Of a DNA stretch of 64,000 nucleotides, positions 36,421-43,641 are shown piece by piece. The translations under genes and the position numbers were made by a program. Position 1 is the stretch's first letter. Every line of letters begins with the position of its first letter. The notes under the pieces were generated by a model that had not been told where the DNA came from, made no database searches, and saw only the letters and a program-made list of their open reading frames with translations. Source of the DNA: Bacteroidota bacterium (GTDB lineage Bacteria > Bacteroidota > Bacteroidia > Flavobacteriales > Flavobacteriaceae); the NCBI GenBank assembly GCA_947447375.1, contig CANFJB010000004.1:1-64000 (forward strand), given 5' to 3'.

Positions 36421-36483
36421 ATTTTAAACAGGAGAGCCGAAAACTAGAATAAAAAGTAAGAAAAATAATAAAAAATATAATAG

Positions 36484-36572
36484 TAGCGGCTATCTACCCA
36501 AATATGGGTTGATAAACGAAAGTTTATAGCGGGTATATACAAGTTAGCGGTCAGCTTCGAAAAACGAACCGC
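36484..36572. other. Fold-prone element upstream of the 22-residue-repeat gene
   Basis: Three consecutive hairpins: ACCCA/TGGGT with loop AATA (36496-36509), ATAAAC-GAAA-GTTTAT (36512-36527), and GCGGT...ACCGC (36547-36572) enclosing a TTCG/CGAA pair. AGCCGAAAAC stands at about 36429 and 36586, and a related inverted repeat (GCCGAACCG / CGGTTTGGC) closes the region at 37902-37926. It could be a folded recombination site or a structured leader; it matches no RNA family that I can name. Confidence 0.45.
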
Positions 36573-36627
36573 AAACGGGGAAAGCCGAAAACCGAAAAGA
36601 GTAAGCAAAACTTATAATTTAAAAAAA

Positions 36628-37077
36628 ATGAAAAAAATTATCTTAATCTTGGTTATTACTTTAACCACAATTGCTGTAAATGCACAATCAAGCCAAAAGT
36701 ATAACAGTTATTTAGGCAGAACAGAATTTTTTGATTCAAGCGGAACTTTGATTGGTTATGCGAAAGAAAATACATACTTAAATAGAATTGAGTATTATGA
36801 TGCAAGTGGAAATCTAATAAAATATGAAAAGCAGAATGAATATTTAAATAGAACTGAAACTTATAATTCAAATGGAACTCAACAAGGTTATGAAAAAACA
36901 AATTCATATTTGAACAGAAATGAAACTTACGACCAAAATGGTAATCAACAATTAACTAAAAAATGGAATGACTATCTGAAAAGATATGAAGTTTATGATG
37001 CACAAGGTAATATGAAAGGTTACTATAAGTATAATTCATACCTTGATAAATGGGAATATACTTCAGGTTCATATTAA
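36628..37077 (+). CDS. Secreted protein of 22-residue tandem repeats
   Basis: A 149-residue exported protein: signal peptide MKKIILILVITLTTIAVNAQ, then five and a half copies of a 22-residue unit with consensus N-x-YLNR-x-E-x-YD-x-x-GN-x-x-GYEK. Units begin at YNSYLGRTE, NTYLNRIE, NEYLNRTE, NSYLNRNE, NDYLKRYE and NSYLDKWE. The pattern is reminiscent of short beta-hairpin repeats (YD or MORN-like) but matches none exactly. There is no anchor and no T9SS tail, so it is probably periplasmic or released. It lies 44 bases before an unrecognised gene, within repeat-rich accessory DNA. Function unknown. Confidence 0.72.
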   Translation: MKKIILILVITLTTIAVNAQSSQKYNSYLGRTEFFDSSGTLIGYAKENTYLNRIEYYDASGNLIKYEKQNEYLNRTETYNSNGTQQGYEKTNSYLNRNETYDQNGNQQLTKKWNDYLKRYEVYDAQGNMKGYYKYNSYLDKWEYTSGSY

Positions 37078-37121
37078 CAATATAGCATAATCACTATATA
37101 ATTGTTAAATAGTAAATCCAA

Positions 37122-37892
37122 ATGATACAACGAGAGATAATAAATAAAAAAACAGGCGAAAAATTAATAATGTTTGAAGATGGTGATTTTGAATATGAAA
37201 AGCCAATTAAACATTATGGTGACGGATTTATAGTAAAACAAATGGTATTAAATGGAATACCAAATGAAGAACTTAACGGTGACAAAAAACCAACAGAGAA
37301 AAGTGAACAAATATTTATTAAAGCAACAGTTCAATGGCAAAAAATGCTTCAAGAGTTTAAAGCTGTAGAAGTGCCAAATGGTTTTTTAAATTTATTGGGA
37401 ACAACCAAGAAAACAGAACAAGAAAATTTATTAAAAGGACAAGTTCTGACGCCTGATATTTTAATGGGGTTGATGATTAGGTCCGAAGAATTAGGCTATA
37501 CTTTAAGTCAGTATTCATCTGAATATTCTCAAAAAGGAGTTGATTTATCAAAAATGCCGTTTGCTTATCGAGTAAAAGAAAATGGAGAAGTCCAAACTTT
37601 TGGAAAAACAGAACTTTCAGATGGACAATTGAAGCAAGCAATTGAACATAGAAAAGTGAAAGTTGCGAAAATATTGGACAAAAACGATCAATGGCATTGC
37701 TTCTTCGCAACCTTTAAAAGTTTACGTGGTGAAGAAACTTGGCTTGGAGAAAAACAACCTCATTATCATTATATTTCTAACGCATTTGGTATTGAAAGAG
37801 CAGAAGTAATAAATCAAATTAAATCTGAAAAATATAAACTTGGAAATTTACCACACATAAAATTGGAAGATTATGGAAAACAACCAAAATAA
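37122..37892 (+). CDS. Hypothetical protein, 256 residues
   Basis: I do not recognise this family. The protein is soluble, without signal or membrane segments, starting MIQREIINKKTGEKLIMFEDGDFEYEKP. The middle (FLNLLGTTKKTEQENLLKGQVLTPDILMGLMIRSEELGY) is helical. The C-terminal part (about 185-256) carries conserved-looking aromatic, Cys and His residues: DQWHCFFATFKSLRGEETW, then GEKQPHYHYISNAFGIERAEVINQIKS. HYHY could bind a metal. It ends 9 bases before the inverted repeat at 37902-37926. Together with the repeat-protein gene it looks like an acquired small gene cluster. Confidence 0.62.
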   Translation: MIQREIINKKTGEKLIMFEDGDFEYEKPIKHYGDGFIVKQMVLNGIPNEELNGDKKPTEKSEQIFIKATVQWQKMLQEFKAVEVPNGFLNLLGTTKKTEQENLLKGQVLTPDILMGLMIRSEELGYTLSQYSSEYSQKGVDLSKMPFAYRVKENGEVQTFGKTELSDGQLKQAIEHRKVKVAKILDKNDQWHCFFATFKSLRGEETWLGEKQPHYHYISNAFGIERAEVINQIKSEKYKLGNLPHIKLEDYGKQPK

Positions 37893-37901
37893 AGAAAAGC
37901 C

Positions 37902-37926
37902 GAACCGCTAACATCGGTTTGGCAAT
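37902..37926. repeat. Inverted repeat after the 256-residue gene
   Basis: GCCGAACCG, 7-base loop CTAACAT, CGGTTTGGC: nine pairs with one mismatch, or a wobble pair in RNA. There is no T-run after it, so it is not a standard terminator. CTAAC next to such a stem recalls folded cassette recombination sites; that is only a resemblance. Confidence 0.5.
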
Positions 37927-37951
37927 ATGGCCCCCGCTAGCGCGAGCGTCT

Positions 37952-38012
37952 CGCTCGTGCCCACAAGCAAAAAACTGTAAACCTCATGAGATTGCTTCGT
38001 GCCTCGCAATGA
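37952..38012. repeat. 61-base direct repeat, copy 1
   Basis: Starts CGCTCGTGCCCACAAG, ends CCTCGCAATGA. It differs from copy 2 at 39696-39756 in two bases. The tail is the REP-like unit also seen at 35866-35897. A separate hairpin ATGCTGAA-CTTGT-TTCAGCAT follows at 38025-38045, with a near copy at about 61722. Confidence 0.8.
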
Positions 38013-38096
38013 GGGTGTACTTGTCATGCTGAACTTGTTTCAGCATCTAACAAAACAATCGAAAGGTCAAGACTATACAATAAAACGATTATGATA

Positions 38097-38166
38097 ATTT
38101 AATAATTTGAATGCAGTCAAATATAAATGCAACTACAATCATTTAATAATATAACTGCAGTCAAAT
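38097..38166. promoter_or_regulatory. 26-base direct repeats, possible operator
   Basis: 38097-38122 and 38141-38166 agree in 23 of 26 positions: ATTTAATAAT, four variable bases, then [A/C]TGCAGTCAAAT. They are 44 bases apart, four helical turns, so on the same face. They lie upstream of a TACATTTG box at 38270-38277 and the membrane-protein gene at 38404. Otherwise 37930-38403 holds no gene. Confidence 0.5.
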
Positions 38167-38403
38167 TAAAGTTTCGTCAAGACCAAGGAGTATTTGTTCG
38201 CTTATTAGATTCAAATTGTGTACAGAGTCAACTAAAAAATCTTGTTTACGATATGTAAGAATCTTTTATTACATTTGAAATAAATAATTAAGAAACTAAC
38301 TTTCCGCCAATCTTACAGAATAAGTTTGATAATTGAGTGTTTGTAGTGATTATAAGTAGCTGGCTACAATTTTTAAGGAAACGAAATTAAAAATAAAATA
38401 TTT

Positions 38404-39336
38404 ATGTTTGAAGGGCTAAAAAATGGATGGGATGTAATTAATGCATCAATAAAGGCTTTTTTAAAAAACCCAATTCTATTGGTACCCTTGCTTTTCGTTT
38501 GGTTAATATATGCTCCAACGGTGATCTATTTTAAATGGCATTTTGATTGGGATAGCTATAGTACAGCAACCTCAATGCTAATTTTGTATATTATAATATT
38601 CTGTTTTGCATTAATGCTAACTCTTTCATGCTCTGTTTTATTAGAACTTATTCAACAAAAAGAAAATGGAAAAGAATTTAATCTGATGAATTCTTTAGTG
38701 GAAACATGTACAAAAAATATAATTCAAATACTTGTTCTCTCCATTTTTTGGTCGCTAATATGGTTTTTACTAACGGTATTAGAAATGATTTTTAGTAAAA
38801 AGAAAAGCTCCAGTGATACTGAAGAAGAAAGTGCAGAAAATGTTGCGCAAACACTTGCAGGTGGCGAAGATTTTTCTATTTGGTCTTTGACTTTTGACGC
38901 TTTAAAAAAAGGAATTAGAATGATCGTATTTTTAATTATGCCTGCTTTTGCATGGGAGGATTTAAGTACTGGAAAATCTTTAAAAAGAGGGATGTCAATA
39001 TTTAAATCTAGGATATCCGAATTTGTGGCAGGTTATACTCTTTCCTATTTAGCGGGTGTAATTGTATTTTTTCCTCCCTTTATTATGTTTTATTTGAGTG
39101 GAAAACTAAAAATAGATTTTCCGGATTGGAGTTGGGTTGTTTGTATTATTTACATTGCTTTTGCATGGAGTTACACCATTTATTTAGAACAAATGTTTAC
39201 GGCAGAATTATATTTATGGCACTTGAAATATGAAAACGAAGTTAAATTAGCTGAAAAAGAAGGTAGACCAATTCCCAATTTTAGTAGTGTCGAAAGACCT
39301 TCTGTTTTAGACGATAAACCAGATCTGATATTTTAA
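38404..39336 (+). CDS. Integral membrane protein of unknown function
   Basis: A 310-residue protein with about six hydrophobic spans: IKAFLKNPILLVPLLFVWLI, LILYIIIFCFALMLTLSC, IIQILVLSIFWSLIWFLL, MIVFLIMPAFAWEDLS, a pair around LSYLAGVIVFFPPFIMFYLS, and WVVCIIYIAFAWSYTIYL. The first residues (FEGLKNGWDVINASIKAFLKNP) resemble the start of DUF6159-type membrane proteins; that link is from memory. An acidic/serine-rich loop (KKKSSSDTEEESAENVAQ) lies in the middle, and the C-terminus is cytoplasmic and charged. The next gene starts 42 bases later. Function unknown. Confidence 0.7.
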   Translation: MFEGLKNGWDVINASIKAFLKNPILLVPLLFVWLIYAPTVIYFKWHFDWDSYSTATSMLILYIIIFCFALMLTLSCSVLLELIQQKENGKEFNLMNSLVETCTKNIIQILVLSIFWSLIWFLLTVLEMIFSKKKSSSDTEEESAENVAQTLAGGEDFSIWSLTFDALKKGIRMIVFLIMPAFAWEDLSTGKSLKRGMSIFKSRISEFVAGYTLSYLAGVIVFFPPFIMFYLSGKLKIDFPDWSWVVCIIYIAFAWSYTIYLEQMFTAELYLWHLKYENEVKLAEKEGRPIPNFSSVERPSVLDDKPDLIF

Positions 39337-39378
39337 TAAATGAATATCTCTAAACTTAATTTTATATAATTTTTAAAT

Positions 39379-39651
39379 ATGAAAAAATTTATGCTTAATA
39401 TCCAATTGGAAGAATTGGATACTGAAACAAGAATGAAACTACTCCCAAGAGAACAAGAACTTGTAAAAGAATTGGAACAAAATGGCACCATTGTAGATAA
39501 CTTTATTAAACTTGATATGTCAGGGATTTTTATTGTAATGATGGCTATTGATCAGGAAGATGTGCATTCTAAACTATCCGTTTTGCCTTATTACCCCTAT
39601 ATGAAAATTGAAATTATTCCTGTGAGAATCGTGAATAGTGTAAATCAATAG
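39379..39651 (+). CDS. Muconolactone isomerase-like small protein
   Basis: A 90-residue protein with the layout of the muconolactone delta-isomerase/YCII-like dimeric alpha-beta barrel: an N-terminal strand (KKFMLNIQLEEL), a long helix (ETRMKLLPREQELVKELEQNG), a strand pair (FIKLDMSGIFIVMMAIDQED), and the typical end LSVLPYYPYMKIEIIPV. No catechol pathway gene is nearby, so the isomerase reaction is not implied; these folds serve many small-molecule roles. It is probably co-transcribed with the membrane protein. Confidence 0.72.
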   Translation: MKKFMLNIQLEELDTETRMKLLPREQELVKELEQNGTIVDNFIKLDMSGIFIVMMAIDQEDVHSKLSVLPYYPYMKIEIIPVRIVNSVNQ

Positions 39652-39695
39652 CAACAGCAATGGCAATGGCAATGGCAATGGAAATGGAAATTCCT

Positions 39696-39756
39696 CGCTC
39701 GTGCCCATAATCAAAAAACTGTAAACCTCATGAGATTGCTTCGTGCCTCGCAATGA
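39696..39756. repeat. 61-base direct repeat, copy 2
   Basis: Matches 37952-38012 except for two bases. It is preceded by six-base repeats of GGCAAT/GGAAAT type at about 39654-39691. With copy 1 it brackets the two-gene unit 38404-39651. Confidence 0.8.
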
Positions 39757-39820
39757 CAAATCAGGGTTGAATTCAGATTAACAAAGCATAGGTTAATTTA
39801 TATTGACAAACGTAATTACA

Positions 39821-39890
39821 TAGCCCCGGTAGTAGCGGCATCCTGTTGTGGCGGGGTTCGCCACAAGAGATATAGCGAATGACGGGAGGG
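39821..39890. repeat. Folded extragenic element TAGCCCCG...CGGGAGG, copy 1
   Basis: Starts TAGCCCCGGTAGTAGCGGC, has a perfect central hairpin TTGTGGCG-GGGTT-CGCCACAA (39846-39866), then ATAGCGAATGACGGGAGG. The outer CCCCG can pair with CGGGA. A diverged copy with the same frame is at 56433-56491. I recall similar elements between genes in many flavobacteria. Confidence 0.6.
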
Positions 39891-39925
39891 ATTTTCTTGA
39901 AGAATTAAAAGCGAGTACTTCAAAA

Positions 39926-39961
39926 TAAAAAACCCATTAAAAAATACATTCTAATGGGTTT
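39926..39961 (-). terminator. Terminator of guaB
   Basis: AAACCCATTA (39930-39939) with TAATGGGTTT (39952-39961); on the minus strand the stem is followed by a U-run. Confidence 0.85.
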
Positions 39962-39992
39962 AGCTTTATGATATTAGGCTTTCGACCTACAA

Positions 39993-41465
39993 CTATCTAG
40001 AATAATTGGGAGCTTCCTTAGTAATCGTTACATTGTGCGGATGACTTTCGTTGATACCGCTAGCGGTAATACGAACAAATCGGCCTGTATCTTGTAATGT
40101 AGGAATGTCTTTTGAACCGCAATAACCCATTCCAGCTCTTAAACCTCCAATAAATTGTTGCATACTTTCATTTAATTCTCCTTTATAAGGAACACGACCT
40201 ACAATTCCTTCAGGAACTAATTTCTTAACGTCGTCTTCAACATCCTGAAAATAACGGTCTTTTGAACCTTCTTGCATCGCTTCAACAGAACCCATTCCTC
40301 GGTACGATTTGAATTTACGACCTTCAAATATGATAGTTTCACCCGGTGATTCTTTTGTTCCTGCTAATAATGATCCTAACATTACACAATCGGCACCCGC
40401 TGCGATTGCCTTTGGAATATCACCTGTATAACGAATTCCACCATCAGCAATTACTGGAACTCCAGATCCCTTTATCGCTGCAGCAACTTCTAATACAGCT
40501 GAAAATTGAGGAAATCCAACACCTGCAACTATTCTAGTCGTACAAATAGAACCTGGGCCAATACCTACTTTTACACCGTCTGCACCATTTTCAACTAAGT
40601 ATTTTGCCGCTTCAGGAGTAGCTATATTTCCAACAATAACGTCTAATTTTGGGAATTTTGCTTTTACTTCTTTCAATACATTAACCACCCCTTGCGTGTG
40701 TCCGTGAGCAGTATCTATAATTATAGCATCAACACCAGCATTGACTAAAGCTTCCGCTCTTTGAACAGCATCGCCCGTAACTCCAATGGCAGCAGCGACT
40801 CGCAAACGACCAAAAACGTCTTTGTTGGCGATAGGTTTTTGTGTTAATTTAGTAATATCTCTAAATGTTATAAGACCTACCAATTTATAATCGGCATCTA
40901 CAACTGGTAATTTTTCAATTTTGTTTCCTTGCAACACTACTTCTGCTTGCTCTAAGGAAGTTCCCTCGGCAACGGTAACCAAATTTTCTGAAGTCATTAC
41001 TTCAATAATAGGTCGTGAATTGTTTTTCTCAAAACGCAAATCACGATTGGTTACAATTCCTTTCAAGGTTTTATTTTCATCTACAATTGGAATTCCACCA
41101 ATACCAAATTCTTTCATTGCATTTTTCGCATCTGAAACAGTTGAAGTTAGCGGTAATGTTACAGGGTCGATAATCATTCCTGATTCTGCACGTTTTACTT
41201 TTCTAACTTTCGCAGCTTGTTGCTCAATCGTCATATTTTTATGTAAAACGCCAATTCCACCTTCTTGCGCCATAGCAATTGCCATAGCACTTTCAGTTAC
41301 AGTGTCCATTGCAGCAGATACTATAGGTACATTTAAAGTAATGTTACGAGAAAATTTTGTTTGAATACTAACTTCTCTTGGGAGAACATTAGAATAATTA
41401 GGAACTAATAATACGTCATCGTAAGTTAATCCTTCGCCAATAATTTTTGTGTTGTGTGCGATCAT
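39993..41465 (-). CDS. guaB: IMP dehydrogenase
   Basis: A 490-residue enzyme oxidising IMP to XMP with NAD, the first committed step to GMP. The barrel start is [18 protein letters not shown]; two CBS domains are inserted at about 95-205; the catalytic loop is [19 protein letters not shown] with the active cysteine; [30 protein letters not shown] binds phosphate, and the flap has [10 protein letters not shown]. The start [12 protein letters not shown] (41465) is chosen over an in-frame ATG 27 bases upstream because the TATCTTTG box at 41490-41497 would leave no leader for the longer form. Next to HMG-CoA lyase and pyrD but with its own promoter and terminator. Confidence 0.97.
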   Translation of the reverse strand: MIAHNTKIIGEGLTYDDVLLVPNYSNVLPREVSIQTKFSRNITLNVPIVSAAMDTVTESAMAIAMAQEGGIGVLHKNMTIEQQAAKVRKVKRAESGMIIDPVTLPLTSTVSDAKNAMKEFGIGGIPIVDENKTLKGIVTNRDLRFEKNNSRPIIEVMTSENLVTVAEGTSLEQAEVVLQGNKIEKLPVVDADYKLVGLITFRDITKLTQKPIANKDVFGRLRVAAAIGVTGDAVQRAEALVNAGVDAIIIDTAHGHTQGVVNVLKEVKAKFPKLDVIVGNIATPEAAKYLVENGADGVKVGIGPGSICTTRIVAGVGFPQFSAVLEVAAAIKGSGVPVIADGGIRYTGDIPKAIAAGADCVMLGSLLAGTKESPGETIIFEGRKFKSYRGMGSVEAMQEGSKDRYFQDVEDDVKKLVPEGIVGRVPYKGELNESMQQFIGGLRAGMGYCGSKDIPTLQDTGRFVRITASGINESHPHNVTITKEAPNYSR

Positions 41466-41489
41466 TGCAATTTGTAGTTGAATTGCGTG

Positions 41490-41497
41490 CAAAGATA
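41490..41497 (-). promoter_or_regulatory. -7 box TATCTTTG for guaB
   Basis: Exact TAnnTTTG on the minus strand, 24 bases before the ATG at 41465; it lies between the two possible starts. Confidence 0.6.
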
Positions 41498-41562
41498 GTA
41501 AATAATATTAGATATGTCAAATATTAAGATTCCTAGCTATAGTTTGAATTGCTTCAAATGAA

Positions 41563-42426
41563 TTAATGAAATTCACCAAACAACTTTGTTGCTTCATTGT
41601 AGGCACTTTCAAAACTCATCGGACTAGTATTGGTTTGCTCTTTATTTGAAGTAAAGAAGGATAGTAATTTTTCTGTCGGCATATTTCCTGTAAGCGTATC
41701 TTTCGCCATTGGACATCCACCAAAACCTTGAATGGCGCCATCAAATCGGCGGCAGCCAGCATTATAAGCAGCGTCCACTTTTTCAAACCATTTTTCAGGA
41801 GTAGTATGAAGGTGCGCACCAAATTCAATTTTAGGATATTTAGGAATTAAATTGGAGAATAAATACTGAATTACTTCAGGAGTTGAGCTTCCAATTGTAT
41901 CGGAAAGCGATAGAATTTTGACCCCTCGATTGGCTAAATTTTCTGTCCAATTACACACAATATCAATATTCCAAGGATCACCATACGGATTCCCAAATCC
42001 CATTGATAAATAGGCTACGACTTCTTTATTCGTTTTATCAGCAATTTCTAGAATCTCGTTCAGAGTCACCAATGATTCATCGATAGTTTTATGAGTATTC
42101 CTCATTTGAAAATTCTCAGAAATAGAAAATGGAAAACCCAAATACTGAATTTCTTTATGTGCTGATGCGGCAATTGCTCCTTGAGTATTGGCAATAATAG
42201 CGAGTAATTTACTATTGGTTTGTGATAAATCCAGTTGCGCCAAAACTTCGGCTGTATCTTGCATTTGGGGAATGGCTTTTGCAGATACAAAACTTCCAAA
42301 ATCAATGGTATCAAACCCTACGCGAAGCAACGATTGAATATAAGCCACCTTCCTAGCAGTTGGAATAAACGATTTTATTCCTTGCATAGCATCACGAGGG
42401 CATTCTATTATTTTAATTGGATCCAT
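41563..42426 (-). CDS. Hydroxymethylglutaryl-CoA lyase
   Basis: A 287-residue TIM-barrel enzyme splitting HMG-CoA into acetyl-CoA and acetoacetate, the last step of leucine breakdown. Motifs: IKIIECPRDAMQGIK at the N-terminus (metal Asp and catalytic Arg), SLSDTIGSSTPE, the metal-binding GAHLHTTPE, and the catalytic cysteine in FDGAIQGFGGCPMAKD. The length is normal for the bacterial form. A TATATTTG box at 42432-42439 lies only 5 bases before the ATG, suggesting a leaderless message. Other leucine-degradation genes are not in view. Confidence 0.94.
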   Translation of the reverse strand: MDPIKIIECPRDAMQGIKSFIPTARKVAYIQSLLRVGFDTIDFGSFVSAKAIPQMQDTAEVLAQLDLSQTNSKLLAIIANTQGAIAASAHKEIQYLGFPFSISENFQMRNTHKTIDESLVTLNEILEIADKTNKEVVAYLSMGFGNPYGDPWNIDIVCNWTENLANRGVKILSLSDTIGSSTPEVIQYLFSNLIPKYPKIEFGAHLHTTPEKWFEKVDAAYNAGCRRFDGAIQGFGGCPMAKDTLTGNMPTEKLLSFFTSNKEQTNTSPMSFESAYNEATKLFGEFH

Positions 42427-42431
42427 TGGCT

Positions 42432-42439
42432 CAAATATA
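42432..42439 (-). promoter_or_regulatory. -7 box TATATTTG directly before the HMG-CoA lyase start
   Basis: Exact TAnnTTTG on the minus strand, 5 bases from the start codon at 42426. Transcription would start at or next to the ATG. Confidence 0.55.
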
Positions 42440-42477
42440 GAGAAAATGCGGGAATTCAGGAAGAAGAATCAAATAAA

Positions 42478-43503
42478 TTAACGCGAAACCGATTCTATTA
42501 TTTTTTTGTTTATGGCTTTCACCAATGCTGGCCCTTCGTAGATAAATCCAGTATAAAGTTGGATCAAACTAGCTCCAGCCTCCAATTTTTCAATAGCATC
42601 TTGGGCAGAATGAATACCTCCTACTCCAATAATCGGGAAAGACTTATTGCTTTTTTCAGATAAAAATCGGATTACTTCAGTTGATCTTGAAGTTAACGGT
42701 TTTCCCGACAATCCTCCTACTTCGACTTTATTCTCAGATTGCAATCCTTCCCTGGAAATAGTGGTATTGGTAGCAATTACTCCAGCAATTTTGGTTGTTT
42801 TTACAATGTCGATAATATCCAATAACTGCTCGTCTGTCAAATCGGGTGCAATTTTTAGTAAAATTGGTTTTTGTATTGGTCGAGCGGAATTTAGGTCTTG
42901 CAAGGTTTGCAATAATTTAGTTAAGGGTTCTTTTTCTTGAAGTTCTCTTAAATTGGGTGTGTTGGGAGAACTTACATTTACCACAAAGTAATCTACATAA
43001 TCATAAAGTGCATCAAAGCAAATTACGTAATCAACAACCGCATTTTCATTTGGCGTAAGCTTATTTTTACCAATGTTACCACCAATTAAAACACCTTTAT
43101 TTTGCTTTAATTTTTGAATAGCTGCATCAACGCCTTTATTGTTGAAACCCATTCTATTGATAATTGCGCCGTCTTGTTTTAAACGGAATAATCTCTTTTT
43201 AGGGTTCCCATCTTGCGATTTAGGAGTTAATGTTCCTATTTCAATAAAACCAAATCCAAAATTAGAAAGTTCATTATAAAGTACTGCATCTTTGTCGAAA
43301 CCAGCAGCTAATCCAACACGGTTTTTAAATTTTAAACCAAATACTTCCGTTTCTAATCTTTTATCATCAACTACATAAATGGCTCTGAAAATACTTGAAA
43401 CACCAGGTATTTTTGAAACAAAGCGAATAGCAGAAAAAGTAAAATAATGTACTTTTTCGGGGTCAAACCAAAAAAGTAAAGGGCGAATTAAAAGTTTGTA
43501 CAT
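42478..43503 (-). CDS. pyrD: Dihydroorotate dehydrogenase (quinone), class 2
   Basis: A 341-residue membrane-associated flavoenzyme oxidising dihydroorotate to orotate with quinone. The N-terminal helix ([27 protein letters not shown]) marks class 2. FMN and substrate motifs: [44 protein letters not shown], and the catalytic-serine segment [45 protein letters not shown] binds phosphate. The promoter box TACTTTTG is at 43524-43531. It is 51 bases upstream of the HMG-CoA lyase gene on the same strand. Confidence 0.96.
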   Translation of the reverse strand: MYKLLIRPLLFWFDPEKVHYFTFSAIRFVSKIPGVSSIFRAIYVVDDKRLETEVFGLKFKNRVGLAAGFDKDAVLYNELSNFGFGFIEIGTLTPKSQDGNPKKRLFRLKQDGAIINRMGFNNKGVDAAIQKLKQNKGVLIGGNIGKNKLTPNENAVVDYVICFDALYDYVDYFVVNVSSPNTPNLRELQEKEPLTKLLQTLQDLNSARPIQKPILLKIAPDLTDEQLLDIIDIVKTTKIAGVIATNTTISREGLQSENKVEVGGLSGKPLTSRSTEVIRFLSEKSNKSFPIIGVGGIHSAQDAIEKLEAGASLIQLYTGFIYEGPALVKAINKKIIESVSR

Positions 43504-43523
43504 GATTGTGCTGTTGTGAGCTA

Positions 43524-43531
43524 CAAAAGTA
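43524..43531 (-). promoter_or_regulatory. -7 box TACTTTTG for pyrD
   Basis: Exact TAnnTTTG on the minus strand, 20 bases before the ATG at 43503. Confidence 0.6.
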
Positions 43532-43584
43532 AAGAATAGTTTTAATTAAATTAAATCTACCTACAATAAATTGAGAAATTTCTA

Positions 43585-43614
43585 TTTGTAAAAGCATTTA
43601 AATTATTACATTTG
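43585..43614 (+). promoter_or_regulatory. Promoter of the PIG-L/symporter operon
   Basis: TTTG at 43585-43588, 18 bases, TACATTTG at 43607-43614. The TTG at 43612, which opens the reading frame, is part of this box and cannot be the start codon. Confidence 0.8.
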
Positions 43615-43641
43615 AAGCTAAAGCAAATAATGATTACAATA

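Noticed and set aside
37902-37926. True integron attC site
   Set aside because: The stem and CTAAC are suggestive only; no integrase and no canonical core-site pair were found, so it stays a hypothesis.
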